Assembly (NCBI GenBank): GCA_937888905.1
Contig: CALATA010000001.1
Coordinates: 642,368 to 706,367 of the forward strand
Length of the DNA: 64,000 nt
Direction of reading: 5' to 3'
DNA from: Terrimonas sp937888905
GTDB taxonomy: Bacteria > Bacteroidota > Bacteroidia > Chitinophagales > Chitinophagaceae
Shown: one piece after another, positions 1 to 8,676 of the stretch
How positions within the stretch are numbered: position 1 is the stretch's first letter
How the letters are laid out: every line of letters starts with the position of its first letter
Made by a program: the position numbers and the translations under genes
The notes under the pieces: model-generated
Databases searched by the model: none
What the model was told of the DNA's origin: nothing
What the model saw: the letters and a program-made list of their open reading frames with translations, nothing else

Positions 1-558
1 ACGGAACTCGCCTTTAAGCTGGAAAAAAAAGAAGAAGTGGTGCGTTGGGGGGAAGCATTGCTGAGAGACAGTGTGTATGTAACCGATCCGTTTATTTACC
101 TGTCGGCCGTGTACGTAGCGCAGCAGCGTTACCAAGACGCAATCGCTGTTTGCGAGTGGTTGCTCACCACCAACCGCGCCGGTCAGTCGGTACTTTACTA
201 TGCTGCATTAGGATACGCAGGGCTGAATGACCGGGAACAAAGCAACCGGTTGTTGTCACTGTGTGTGCGCATGAGTTTGAAAGAAGATGCGATAGTATAT
301 TGGAATGCGCAGGCTGAAAATTATATCGCGCTGAAGCAATACAACACCGCCATAGCCTGTCATGATTCGGCGTGGTATGTGTTTCAACGTCCTGCTCATT
401 TGTATGCGGCAGGTTATATTGCCGAAGTATATTTAAAGGATAACAGGAAGGCAGCGTTGTACTATCGCCGGTTTAAAAAATTTGCAGGAGCAGGCAAAGA
501 AGTGCCGGATGAAAAACTGCTTCGTTATGTGGATGCCTGGTTGCGGGCGCATCCATAA
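1..558 (+). CDS. TPR-repeat protein, C-terminal part (truncated by window edge)
   Basis: The reading frame is open from the first base and ends at TAA 556-558, so about 185 residues of the C-terminal part are visible and the true start lies upstream. The protein is built of helical pairs with TPR character (for example YLSAVYVAQQRYQDAIAVCE, then a repeat around YIALKQYNTAIACHDSAW, then one around AAGYIAEVYLKDNRKAALYY). TPR arrays are protein-interaction scaffolds; no catalytic motif is visible. A GTG at 37 could serve as a start, but it is inside the open frame and has no promoter in view. It converges on gyrB; the hairpin between them has its T-tract only on the gyrB side. Function unknown. 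Confidence 0.75.
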   Translation, partial: TELAFKLEKKEEVVRWGEALLRDSVYVTDPFIYLSAVYVAQQRYQDAIAVCEWLLTTNRAGQSVLYYAALGYAGLNDREQSNRLLSLCVRMSLKEDAIVYWNAQAENYIALKQYNTAIACHDSAWYVFQRPAHLYAAGYIAEVYLKDNRKAALYYRRFKKFAGAGKEVPDEKLLRYVDAWLRAHP

Positions 559-587
559 AAAAAGTCCCCGCGGTATGGCAGGGACTT
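557..587 (-). terminator. Intrinsic terminator of gyrB
   Basis: On the minus strand AAGTCCC (587-581) pairs with GGGACTT (568-562) around a 12-base loop, followed directly by a run of seven T (563-557). It lies 22 bases past the gyrB stop. On the plus strand the hairpin lacks a T-tract, so it serves mainly gyrB. Confidence 0.8.
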
Positions 588-608
588 ATATGTGTTGAAA
601 TGATTTTG

Positions 609-2588
609 TCAGATATCGAGCTTGGCGTATTTCGCGTGGCTTTCGATGAATTCGCGGCGGGGAGCTACTTCGTCGCCCATCAGCATGCTGAAGATGCGAT
701 CAGCTTCTGCTGCGCTTTCAATGGTTACCTGCTTCAGTGTGCGGGTATCGGGATTCATCGTCGTTTCCCAGAGCTGGTCGGCGTTCATTTCACCAAGACC
801 TTTGTAACGCTGGATGTTCACTGAATCTTCTTTCCCACCACCAAGTTTCTCCACCAGGGCTTTGCGTTGTGTTTCGTTGTAAGCGTAAGCTGCTTCTTTG
901 CCTTTTTTCACAAGGTAAAGCGGAGGTTGTGCGAGGTAAACATAACCTTGTTCCACCATTGCTTTCATATAACGGAAGATAAAGGTCAGGATCAGCGTGG
1001 CGATGTGGCTTCCGTCCACGTCGGCATCCGTCATGATGATCAGCTTGTGATAACGGAGTTTGGTCAGGTTAAGTTCTTTCGGGTCTTCAGGTGTGCCTAC
1101 GGTTACGCCGAGTGCGGTGTACATGTTGCGGATCTCTTCGTTCTCATAGATCTTGTGTTCCATGGCCTTTTCTACGTTGAGGATCTTACCACGGAGGGGA
1201 AGAATAGCCTGGAAGCTGCGGTCGCGGCCCTGCTTGGCAGTGCCACCGGCCGAGTCACCTTCGACCAGGAAGAGTTCGCATTTTTCTGCATCGCGGTCGG
1301 AGCAGTCGGCAAGTTTACCGGGCAATCCGCCACCGGTGAGAACGGTTTTACGTTGTACGAGTTCACGTGCCTTACGTGCGGCGGCGCGCGCCTGTGCGGC
1401 CAGGATCACTTTTGCCACGATGGACTTGGCCTCTTTGGGATTTTCTTCGAGATAAGCTTCGAGTACTCTGCTTACCGTTGAATCAACCACGCCCATTACA
1501 TCGCTGTTGCCGAGTTTGGTCTTGGTCTGGCCTTCGAATTGGGGCTCGGGCACTTTCACGGAAATGATAGCGCTGAGTCCTTCGCGGAAGTCATCACCTT
1601 CGATTTCCACTTTTGCCTTTTCGAAAAGACTGTTGCGGTCGCCGTAAGCTTTGAACACGCGGGTCAATGCGCGGCGGAAACCGGATACGTGTGTACCGCC
1701 TTCGATGGTGTTGATGTTGTTAACGTAGCTGTAGATATGTTCGGCGTAGCTGTTGTTATAGCTGAGTGCTACTTCCACGGCTACGTTGGTGTTGTTGTCG
1801 TGTCCTTCTACGGAGATCACTTTCGGGATCAGGGTAGTGCGGCCGGCGTTGGTATCGAGCATTTCCACGAATTCGACGATGCCGCCTTCGCTGTAGAAGC
1901 TTTTGGTATAAGGTTGTCCGTCTTCTTCCTGTTCACGGAGATCGGTGAGGTTGATGCGCACGCCTCTGTTGAGGAATGACAATTCGCGTAAACGGCCTTC
2001 GAGGATTTCTTTGTTGTAAACGGTAGAGGTGAAAATGGTATCGTCGGGCCAGAACTGTACACGTGTACCGGTGTTCTCGCTTTCGCCAACTACGCGGACA
2101 GGATATTGGGGAACGCCGATGCGGTATTCCTGCTCGAAAACTTTTCCTTCGCGCTGAACGGTAACGTGCAGGTGTGTACTGAGGGCGTTCACGCAACTCA
2201 CACCCACACCATGCAGACCACCCGATACTTTGTAGGTGTCTTTATCGAATTTACCGCCTGCGTGCAGTACGGTCATTACGATCTCCAGGGCAGACTTCTG
2301 CTCTTTGGTATTGATGCCGGTGGGGATACCGCGGCCATCATCCTGCACGGAAATGGAATTGTCTTCGTGGATGGTGACGTCGATATTGCGACAGTAACCG
2401 GCCAGGGCTTCGTCGATGGAGTTGTCTACTACCTCATAAACGAGGTGATGCAGACCTTTTACACCGATATCTCCGATATACATCGCAGGGCGTTTACGCA
2501 CTGCTTCCAGACCTTCCAGCACCTGGATACTGTCGGCTCCGTAACCACCGCTTTGCGGGGCAACGGGTTCTTTGATTTCTTCGCTCAT
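609..2588 (-). CDS. gyrB: DNA gyrase subunit B
   Basis: ATPase subunit of type IIA topoisomerase, which with GyrA introduces negative supercoils. The 659-residue length lacks the long insertion of the E. coli protein, as in most Bacteroidota. GHKL ATPase motifs are present in order: EVVDNSIDEALAGY, DDGRGIPTG and GGLHGVGVSCVNALS. The TOPRIM domain follows, with LVEGDSAGGTAKQGRDR, PLRGKILNVEKA and DADVDGSHI. The C-terminal GyrA-contact region has QRYKGLGEMNADQLWETT. ATG at 2588 gives the expected MSEEIKEP lead and lies 45 bases past a perfect -7 box. Monocistronic: own promoter and terminator. Intact. Confidence 0.99.
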   Translation of the reverse strand: MSEEIKEPVAPQSGGYGADSIQVLEGLEAVRKRPAMYIGDIGVKGLHHLVYEVVDNSIDEALAGYCRNIDVTIHEDNSISVQDDGRGIPTGINTKEQKSALEIVMTVLHAGGKFDKDTYKVSGGLHGVGVSCVNALSTHLHVTVQREGKVFEQEYRIGVPQYPVRVVGESENTGTRVQFWPDDTIFTSTVYNKEILEGRLRELSFLNRGVRINLTDLREQEEDGQPYTKSFYSEGGIVEFVEMLDTNAGRTTLIPKVISVEGHDNNTNVAVEVALSYNNSYAEHIYSYVNNINTIEGGTHVSGFRRALTRVFKAYGDRNSLFEKAKVEIEGDDFREGLSAIISVKVPEPQFEGQTKTKLGNSDVMGVVDSTVSRVLEAYLEENPKEAKSIVAKVILAAQARAAARKARELVQRKTVLTGGGLPGKLADCSDRDAEKCELFLVEGDSAGGTAKQGRDRSFQAILPLRGKILNVEKAMEHKIYENEEIRNMYTALGVTVGTPEDPKELNLTKLRYHKLIIMTDADVDGSHIATLILTFIFRYMKAMVEQGYVYLAQPPLYLVKKGKEAAYAYNETQRKALVEKLGGGKEDSVNIQRYKGLGEMNADQLWETTMNPDTRTLKQVTIESAAEADRIFSMLMGDEVAPRREFIESHAKYAKLDI

Positions 2589-2633
2589 AAATTGGGTAAA
2601 ATCCTGTCGTTAAATTCAAAAAAACAAGACCTG

Positions 2634-2641
2634 CAAATCTA
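2634..2641 (-). promoter_or_regulatory. gyrB -7 promoter element (TAGATTTG)
   Basis: Perfect match to the Bacteroidota -7 consensus TAnnTTTG on the minus strand, giving a leader of about 40 bases before the gyrB ATG. No convincing -33 TTG was found at the usual spacing. Confidence 0.6.
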
Positions 2642-2773
2642 CGAAAAATCAGCCGTAGAGCGGGGTTTCCGGGCGTGTTTTTTGCCCACATTTTACCCCT
2701 GAAAATGTTGATTTCCGGGGCTTTTGGCGGATTTGGTGTATTTAGGCTCCGGCCAGCTTTAAAATGCCTTTTT

Positions 2774-4186
2774 TCAGTTCAGTTTGTAGTCGGCAAACAG
2801 GTCCTGGCCGTCCTGTTTTTCGTTCGTTTCTTCACTTGCCGGGATGTATTCAAACATTGTGGGGTGAAAAACGGGGAGTTGCAGCATGGTGTAGGCGAAT
2901 CCCAAAGCGCCGAAAGCGAACAACAGCCCTGCGCTGGTAATGTCCGGGGAATTGTGCGTTGCTTCGGTAGCGGTCAGCAGCTTGTAAAAAGCAATCAGGC
3001 AAGCCAGCACCTGCAGCCAGAAAAGGATATAAAAACCGGCGCGCTCTATTGAATAAAGAAAGTAAAGACCCGCGGAAAGCAGGATGACAATTGCTCCGGC
3101 AAGACCGGCCTGTCTGAAGTTATTAATGAAAAGTAATAAATAACAGATGCCGGTGATGATCAGTACTGTTCTGGCTGATCCCGATGCATAGTCTTCCAGG
3201 GTGCTTTTTCGCTCTCTCACTGTCTCCTGCCGGTTGCCTAATGCCAGCGAAATCAGCCAGGCAATAAATCCGGCAAATGGCAGGGAGAACAGCCAGATCC
3301 AGATCCGGTTCGACAGGTTGTACAGGAGTATATGCTCAAACATCTGTTTGCGCAAATACCAGGCTATTGCGAGTACAAAGGCTGTGATGCCTGTAATTGA
3401 GCAAAGTGTAAACGTGGTGAAATACACGCGGAAATCTGCCATAAAGGAGGAGTGCAGGTAGGTAGGCAGATTTCTGGCATACACGCCCAGCGACAAACAG
3501 TAAATAAACAAAGCCAGTTTCAATATCCAGAAAGCAAGTGCGTTGCCAAAAGCCGAAGGGGTGTTTGCCAGGTTGAGCAGGCGTGTTTTTTTAATAAAAT
3601 CATCAGTCTTAACAAAATTCAGCAATTCTGAAATGGCAATCATGGCCGTACTGCCGCCTACAAAGGCAACCAGGATGCGAAGTATGAGCGTGCGGACACT
3701 ACTCTCTGTTGATGAACTGAGTAAATACTGTGCCGCCATGACGGCCGACTGGTTATCGAGTGCCAATTGCACAACGAATAAAGTGGTGATGATAATGGAA
3801 AGTTTATCTCTTTTCCATCCTCCACCTGTCATGAGCACCAACAATAAAAAAGGCAGCATACCCATCAGAATGCTGACTAAATAAAGGACCATATAAAGGG
3901 AGGAGCTTGCCGTTTTCCAGTCTTTGGTAAAAAAATAAGTAATAGCACTGCATACAAATGCAAGACCGATCGCGCTCAGGCCGGCTTTCATCTCCTGCAG
4001 CATCAATGCCAGTCCGAGGAAAATTCCGGCTCTTATCAGAAAATGAAAAAAGAAAGCGGCGAGTAAGCCATTGTCATCTGAAATGGGAATGCGGCTTTCA
4101 CATACCAGGGCGACGGCAGAAAAGATGCCGACAATACCGGCGGCCGCGGGAAAACGATCGAGATAGGTTTTATTGTTGGAGGTCAT
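2774..4186 (-). CDS. Polytopic membrane protein, paralogue B of a tandem pair
   Basis: 470 residues dominated by hydrophobic segments (roughly ten or more membrane spans) with short loops and a charged C-terminal tail ending DLFADYKLN. I do not recognise the family with confidence. It shares its N-terminal pattern (KTYLDRFPAAAG against KTYLQRLPVAFG), its central segment (SLPFAGFIAWL against TIPLIGLIAWLL), a LPVFHP/LPALHP motif before the tail, and the tail itself with the upstream neighbour, so the two arose by duplication. Its ATG lies 2 bases past the stop of that neighbour, indicating co-transcription and probable translational coupling. No catalytic or transport motif is visible. It could be a sensor, a transporter-like protein or a DUF4153-like protein; the last is a guess. 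Confidence 0.8.
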   Translation of the reverse strand: MTSNNKTYLDRFPAAAGIVGIFSAVALVCESRIPISDDNGLLAAFFFHFLIRAGIFLGLALMLQEMKAGLSAIGLAFVCSAITYFFTKDWKTASSSLYMVLYLVSILMGMLPFLLLVLMTGGGWKRDKLSIIITTLFVVQLALDNQSAVMAAQYLLSSSTESSVRTLILRILVAFVGGSTAMIAISELLNFVKTDDFIKKTRLLNLANTPSAFGNALAFWILKLALFIYCLSLGVYARNLPTYLHSSFMADFRVYFTTFTLCSITGITAFVLAIAWYLRKQMFEHILLYNLSNRIWIWLFSLPFAGFIAWLISLALGNRQETVRERKSTLEDYASGSARTVLIITGICYLLLFINNFRQAGLAGAIVILLSAGLYFLYSIERAGFYILFWLQVLACLIAFYKLLTATEATHNSPDITSAGLLFAFGALGFAYTMLQLPVFHPTMFEYIPASEETNEKQDGQDLFADYKLN

Positions 4187-4188
4187 AA

Positions 4189-5613
4189 TTATTGCAATTC
4201 ATGTTCGGCGAAGAGGTGGTCTTCGGTGGTTATTTTTTCATCATCCGTTTTAAAGTAATCCGGGTGCAGGGCAGGTAGGAGTAGTATGCTCCAGGCTGCG
4301 CCCAACAGGGCGAGTTGAACAGTAAATATAAATTTCAGGTATCCAAAGGCTTTACCCATTCCATCTGTTTCAAAGTATGTACTATATACATCTTCGCCGT
4401 CTAGCATACGAGACACCATGAAGTAAATAACGATGGCCACAAGTATACCCAATTGGACGCGGTATGCCTGCATGTTTATCAGGGAAATAATAAAGAAAAC
4501 TGCGCTGCTTATGAGGACATAAGTTATATCCCAAACAACGATTACCTGATTAAGCCATGCCCCGGCCAAAATATAAAATAGTATTACTCCGATAACCGGT
4601 GGCACCAAGGAATCCTTACGGAACTTGCCGACAGTTATCAGTTGTTGTTTTTTGTCTGATTGCCGTTTTCCCGTTGCACCGATAAGCAACCAGGCAATAA
4701 GCCCGATTAAAGGAATAGTGAGCAGCCAGAATACGGCACGAAACGAAATGCCAAATTGCAGCATAAACGTCAAAATATATGTACGTAAATAGAACATACT
4801 TATGCCTAACACGATCAGGCAACAGATAATAGAGAGAAGCCAATTCAGCCGAAGTAAAAACAATGCCCAGTCATGCTCATTTTCCATTTGCGCTGATGGA
4901 GGTTGAGATAAAAGATTTGTCAAGAGCCAGGGATTAAAAAGCAATAGAGATTTGTAAGAGAAAAATATGATGGTATTGGCGCTGTGATTCGCATCTGTGA
5001 TGATATTGAACTTATTAAAAACAGGTTTTTCTTTTTTCTCTGCATGACTTATAAGCTCGGCAAGTAATAAGACGAATGAGCTCCAAGAGGCAATTTTCAG
5101 GCATGCATGTATTAACTCGCGGTACCAGGATGTATAGTCAATGGGAGAGAATCCATCAAAAGCATGACCGATACCGGAGACAATAAGCCCGCGATACAAA
5201 ACAAATACTGCAACGATCAGCCAGATTCGCTGTTGTTTCCAGTGCTGTGTATGGCGGCTTACAAAAAAAATAAAAGGGAGTAATTCGATGTTGTGGTAAA
5301 GGGAAACCGCAACTTCCGCCGGAGGCGGCAGGGGCGATTGTCCTGTTGCGCCACCGAGTAGAAAATGAAAAACAGTAACGCCTCCATGGACCATAATAGC
5401 AATGCCGGCTGTAGGAATAGCATCCAGTAGTATTCCCAACGCCAGTAATATACCGGCACCGGTTACAAAAAAAGCCGGGAATTGCGGCCAGTAAATAGCC
5501 GAAGGTTCGACTTCGAAAGAATGAAGAAAAATATACCGGAGTACGTATGCAATCACAAGCACGCCGAAGGCAACAGGCAGTCGCTGCAGGTAAGTTTTGG
5601 TGGTGGCGGTCAT
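4189..5613 (-). CDS. Polytopic membrane protein, paralogue A of a tandem pair
   Basis: 474 residues, multi-span, first gene of the pair; ends TTEDHLFAEHELQ, matching the acidic tail of its partner. The start at 5613 is supported by alignment with the partner N-terminus (MTATTKTYLQR against MTSNNKTYLDR). The lpxC-fabZ terminator ends only 13 bases upstream, so transcription comes either from read-through or from a promoter overlapping the terminator; a weak TATCTTGC lies just before the ATG. Function is not recognised. Confidence 0.8.
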   Translation of the reverse strand: MTATTKTYLQRLPVAFGVLVIAYVLRYIFLHSFEVEPSAIYWPQFPAFFVTGAGILLALGILLDAIPTAGIAIMVHGGVTVFHFLLGGATGQSPLPPPAEVAVSLYHNIELLPFIFFVSRHTQHWKQQRIWLIVAVFVLYRGLIVSGIGHAFDGFSPIDYTSWYRELIHACLKIASWSSFVLLLAELISHAEKKEKPVFNKFNIITDANHSANTIIFFSYKSLLLFNPWLLTNLLSQPPSAQMENEHDWALFLLRLNWLLSIICCLIVLGISMFYLRTYILTFMLQFGISFRAVFWLLTIPLIGLIAWLLIGATGKRQSDKKQQLITVGKFRKDSLVPPVIGVILFYILAGAWLNQVIVVWDITYVLISSAVFFIISLINMQAYRVQLGILVAIVIYFMVSRMLDGEDVYSTYFETDGMGKAFGYLKFIFTVQLALLGAAWSILLLPALHPDYFKTDDEKITTEDHLFAEHELQ

Positions 5614-5626
5614 GCAGGCAAGATAT

Positions 5627-5655
5627 AAAAAAAGCTGCTCCGGTAAGAGCAGCTT
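5627..5655 (-). terminator. Intrinsic terminator of lpxC-fabZ
   Basis: On the minus strand AAGCTGCTC (5655-5647), loop of six bases, GAGCAGCTT (5640-5632), then a run of T to 5627: a 9-bp perfect stem with a T-tract, 25 bases after the lpxC-fabZ stop. Confidence 0.85.
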
Positions 5656-5680
5656 TCAGCTATCTGGATATTTTTTTAAT

Positions 5681-7081
5681 TCAACCGCGCTTAACGATCT
5701 GTGCTACCAGATCCGCTTCTGTGGCCACTTTGCCACCGACATATACTGTTCCTTTCATCTCACAGATGCCACGGCGGATAGGTGCCGACAATTCCATTTT
5801 CAGCAGCATGGTATCGCCGGGGCGCACCATCTGTTTGAATTTGCAATTATCTATTTTAAGGAAATAGGTATCGTGTTCGCCGCCACCGCTCAGGTTAATG
5901 GCCAGGATACCGCCGCACTGGGCCAGCGCTTCGATCTGTAATACGCCGGGCATTACCGGGTTGCCGGGGAAATGCCCCGGAAAGAACCATTCATTGAAGG
6001 TTACATTCTTCACACCTACGATCTTGGTATCGGTCAGTTCAATCACCTTATCCACCAAAGCAAACGGATAACGGTGGGGCAGGGTCTTCTCTATGTAAGA
6101 ATGATCGTAAACCGGGGGAAGGTTCGGATCATATACCGGCACATCTTTGGTGTGACGGTTTTTCTTGATGTGTTGTTTGATTTTTTGGGCAAAGGCCACG
6201 TTGCTGCTATGGCCCGGACGGTTGGCAATGATGCGTCCCTTCACCGGGTAACCGATCAAAGCAAGATCTCCGATAATATCGAGCAGTTTGTGACGCGCCG
6301 GTTCATTCGGAAAACGTAGCTCAAGATTGTTGAGGTAACCTTCGCTTTTTACTTCGATGTTGTCTTTTTTGAATGTTTGTTTCAGGCGGTCCAGTTCCGC
6401 ATCGGTAACGGGTTTGTCTACAATTACGATTGCATTGTTGACATCACCACCTTTAATCAGGTTGTGCTCAAGCAGCATTTCCAGTTCATGCAGGAAAACA
6501 AACGTGCGGCTGATAGCGATCTCGTCTTTGAAATCCTTCATTTTCTTCAACTGCGCATGTTGCGTGCCGAGAACGGGGGAATTGAAATCGATGAGTGTGG
6601 TCACCTGGTATTCCAGCGCGGGCATGATCACCATCTCCACGCGTTTTTCTTCATCGTAGTGATAGATGTTCTCGTCGATGCTGTACCATACTTTGGCAGC
6701 GTCCTGTTCTACTACGCCGGCTTCTTCAATGATCTCCACGAAAGGTTGGGAGCTGCCGTCGATGATCGGGATTTCGGGTCCGTTGATCTCGATGAGGCAG
6801 TTGTCCACGCCCATGCCCACGAGTGCGGCGAGTACGTGCTCCACGGTGCTGATGCGGGCGCCGTTGGCTTCCAGTGTGGTGCCGCGGCTGGTATCGGTAA
6901 CGAGGTCACAATCGGCTTTGATAACAGGCTGGTTGGGCAAATCGATACGCTGAAACTGGTAACCGAAGCCCGGACTGGCGGGTTTCAGGGTCAGATCGGC
7001 CATGATTCCGGTATGGAGGCCGGTACCTGATATGCTGATTTCTGTTTTAAGCGTATGCTGCTTATCGGGATTGAATGCCAT
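5681..7081 (-). CDS. lpxC-fabZ: Bifunctional UDP-3-O-acyl-GlcNAc deacetylase / 3-hydroxyacyl-ACP dehydratase
   Basis: Fusion of two lipid enzymes. The LpxC half (about residues 1-300) performs the committed step of lipid A synthesis, Zn-dependent deacetylation; it shows ISGTGLHTG, the Zn-ligand motif STVEHVLAAL, and RHKLLDIIGDLALIG with the other ligands. The FabZ half (about 320-466) dehydrates beta-hydroxyacyl-ACP and shows LPHRYPFALVD and the active-site stretch FFPGHFPGNPVMPGVLQIEA. This fusion is typical of Bacteroidota. I start it at ATG 7081 (MAFNPDKQ). A longer frame to 7126 exists, but a perfect -7 box lies inside it at 7105-7112, so those 15 codons would be upstream of the transcription start. 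Single gene with its own terminator. Confidence 0.96.
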   Translation of the reverse strand: MAFNPDKQHTLKTEISISGTGLHTGIMADLTLKPASPGFGYQFQRIDLPNQPVIKADCDLVTDTSRGTTLEANGARISTVEHVLAALVGMGVDNCLIEINGPEIPIIDGSSQPFVEIIEEAGVVEQDAAKVWYSIDENIYHYDEEKRVEMVIMPALEYQVTTLIDFNSPVLGTQHAQLKKMKDFKDEIAISRTFVFLHELEMLLEHNLIKGGDVNNAIVIVDKPVTDAELDRLKQTFKKDNIEVKSEGYLNNLELRFPNEPARHKLLDIIGDLALIGYPVKGRIIANRPGHSSNVAFAQKIKQHIKKNRHTKDVPVYDPNLPPVYDHSYIEKTLPHRYPFALVDKVIELTDTKIVGVKNVTFNEWFFPGHFPGNPVMPGVLQIEALAQCGGILAINLSGGGEHDTYFLKIDNCKFKQMVRPGDTMLLKMELSAPIRRGICEMKGTVYVGGKVATEADLVAQIVKRG

Positions 7082-7104
7082 GCTTAAACTAATTTTTAGC
7101 CGGG

Positions 7105-7112
7105 CAAAGATA
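7105..7112 (-). promoter_or_regulatory. lpxC-fabZ -7 promoter element (TATCTTTG)
   Basis: Perfect TAnnTTTG on the minus strand, 23 bases upstream of ATG 7081. Predicted transcription starts near 7098, which decides the start codon of lpxC-fabZ. No clear -33 TTG at normal spacing. Confidence 0.65.
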
Positions 7113-7156
7113 GGTTTTTTGGGCAAGGCCGGGGACGGAAGGTAAAACAGCCGTTA

Positions 7157-7240
7157 TAAGTAATAAGTATAGGGTATAAGGCATAAGGTATAGGGTGTAA
7201 GGTATATTCACGATTCACGATTGACGATTGCCGATTCACA
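7157..7240. repeat. Heptamer tandem array A (12 units in phase)
   Basis: Twelve consecutive 7-bp units without phase slip: seven of type TAAGTAT/AAGGTAT (complement of CTTAWWA), then five of type ATTCACG/ATTGACG. On the complementary strand the array ends in ACGGCTGTTTT, as array C does. The third-last unit (7220-7226) carries the TTG that serves as -33 element of the mnmE promoter. Confidence 0.8.
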
Positions 7241-7250
7241 AGTAGCTTTG
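7221..7250 (+). promoter_or_regulatory. mnmE promoter (TTG-N19-TAGCTTTG), leaderless
   Basis: Perfect -7 box TAGCTTTG at 7243-7250 with a -33 TTG at 7221-7223 (19-base spacer). Only 4 bases separate the box from the mnmE ATG at 7255, so transcription should start at or next to the start codon. Confidence 0.6.
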
Positions 7251-7254
7251 CACA

Positions 7255-8676
7255 ATGAGTTTGCATACATCCTGGTCCGACACCATTATTGCGCTGGCTA
7301 CGCCGCCGGGCGTGGGCGCTATTGGTGTCATCCGCCTGAGTGGGACCAATACCTTTCCCATTGTCAACCAATTATTTCCCTCCCGCGACCTGGAAATGCA
7401 GCCTTCGCATACGCTGCAGGTGGGTTATCTGCGCAAAGATGGGGAGATACTGGATGAAGTGGTGCTCAGCCTTTTCCGCGGTCCCAAATCGTATACCGGC
7501 GAAGACGTGATCGAGATCAGCTGCCATGGCTCGCCCTATGTGCAACAGCAGGTGATCGCTGCTTGTACGGAACTCGGCGCTCGGCTGGCCTATCCGGGTG
7601 AATTTACCCAACGGGCATTTTTAAATGGGAAAATGGACCTGGCGCAGGCTGAGGCGGTGGCCGATCTCATCGCGGCAGACTCGGAAGCGGCGCGGCAAAC
7701 GGCGCTCAAACAACTGCGCGGCGGCTTTTCGCAGGACCTGTCCCGGCTCCGGGAGCAACTCATTCACTTTGCCGCACTGATCGAACTGGAACTCGACTTC
7801 TCGCAGGAAGACGTGGAATTTGCCGATCGCAGTCAACTATCGACTTTGATAAATGAGCTAAGTATTGCTACGGCCCGGCTGGCACAATCCTTCAAACTGG
7901 GCAACGTGATTCGCAATGGGGTGAATGTGGCGATTGTTGGAAAACCGAATGCCGGCAAATCGACACTGTTGAATGCGCTGCTCAACGAAGAAAGAGCCAT
8001 CGTAAGTGAAATAGCGGGCACCACCCGCGACACCATTGAAGAAACCATCAATATAGCGGGCATACTTTTTCGTTTCCAGGACACGGCCGGTATCCGCGAG
8101 CATACCTCGGATAGGATCGAGCAGATCGGGATCAGGAAGGCGTATGAAAAAATTGAAACGGCATCGGTGTTGTTGTTCTTAACGGATATACGCGAAGCGG
8201 AAGCGGATGAAGTAAAACAACGCGTGAAAGAACTAACGGCAGGCCGCAGCGTAAAACCGGTGCTGGTATTTACCAAGGCCGATCTGTTGACAAAAGAAGA
8301 ACTAATAAACTGGCGCCATATTCAAAAGGAACTGGAAAAGGAATGGCCTGTATTATTACTAGCTGCAAAGCCCGAAGCAACGGATGTGGCCGATACGGTA
8401 GATGAGCTGCGTGAAACACTATACAAAATAGTGGCTGGTGAAGGTGTGGATACGGAGCACACGATTGTAACGAATGCGCGTCATCATGCGGCGCTGCTGC
8501 AGGTGCAGGAATGCCTGCGTGAAGTGCGGGCGGGGCTGGATAACAATATAGCCGGCGATTTCCTGGCGCTGGACATCCGCCGCTGCCTGCATTACCTCGG
8601 TGAGATCACCGGGCAGGTGGAAGTGGACCGGGATATACTGGGGACTATTTTTGGGAAGTTTTGTATTGGGAAGTGA
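7255..8676 (+). CDS. mnmE: tRNA modification GTPase MnmE (TrmE)
   Basis: GTPase that with MnmG makes the cmnm5/nm5 modification of wobble uridine in certain tRNAs. 473 residues: N-terminal folate-binding domain (SDTIIALATPPGVGAIGVIRLSG region), helical domain, and an inserted G domain with P-loop GKPNAGKSTLLNALL, DTAGIRE and base-recognition TKAD. The C-terminus is the invariant FCIGK, whose Cys is needed for activity. The start at 7255 aligns with family N-termini even though it leaves almost no 5' leader. It is divergent from lpxC-fabZ across repeat array A. Confidence 0.98.
   Translation: MSLHTSWSDTIIALATPPGVGAIGVIRLSGTNTFPIVNQLFPSRDLEMQPSHTLQVGYLRKDGEILDEVVLSLFRGPKSYTGEDVIEISCHGSPYVQQQVIAACTELGARLAYPGEFTQRAFLNGKMDLAQAEAVADLIAADSEAARQTALKQLRGGFSQDLSRLREQLIHFAALIELELDFSQEDVEFADRSQLSTLINELSIATARLAQSFKLGNVIRNGVNVAIVGKPNAGKSTLLNALLNEERAIVSEIAGTTRDTIEETINIAGILFRFQDTAGIREHTSDRIEQIGIRKAYEKIETASVLLFLTDIREAEADEVKQRVKELTAGRSVKPVLVFTKADLLTKEELINWRHIQKELEKEWPVLLLAAKPEATDVADTVDELRETLYKIVAGEGVDTEHTIVTNARHHAALLQVQECLREVRAGLDNNIAGDFLALDIRRCLHYLGEITGQVEVDRDILGTIFGKFCIGK

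Noticed and set aside
867..1481. 204-residue plus-strand frame opposite gyrB
   Set aside because: It is the antisense shadow of a certain gene; no start signal and no family.
4189..5613. Assigning the tandem membrane proteins to DUF4153
   Set aside because: Only general hydrophobic similarity was seen; no diagnostic motif could be matched.
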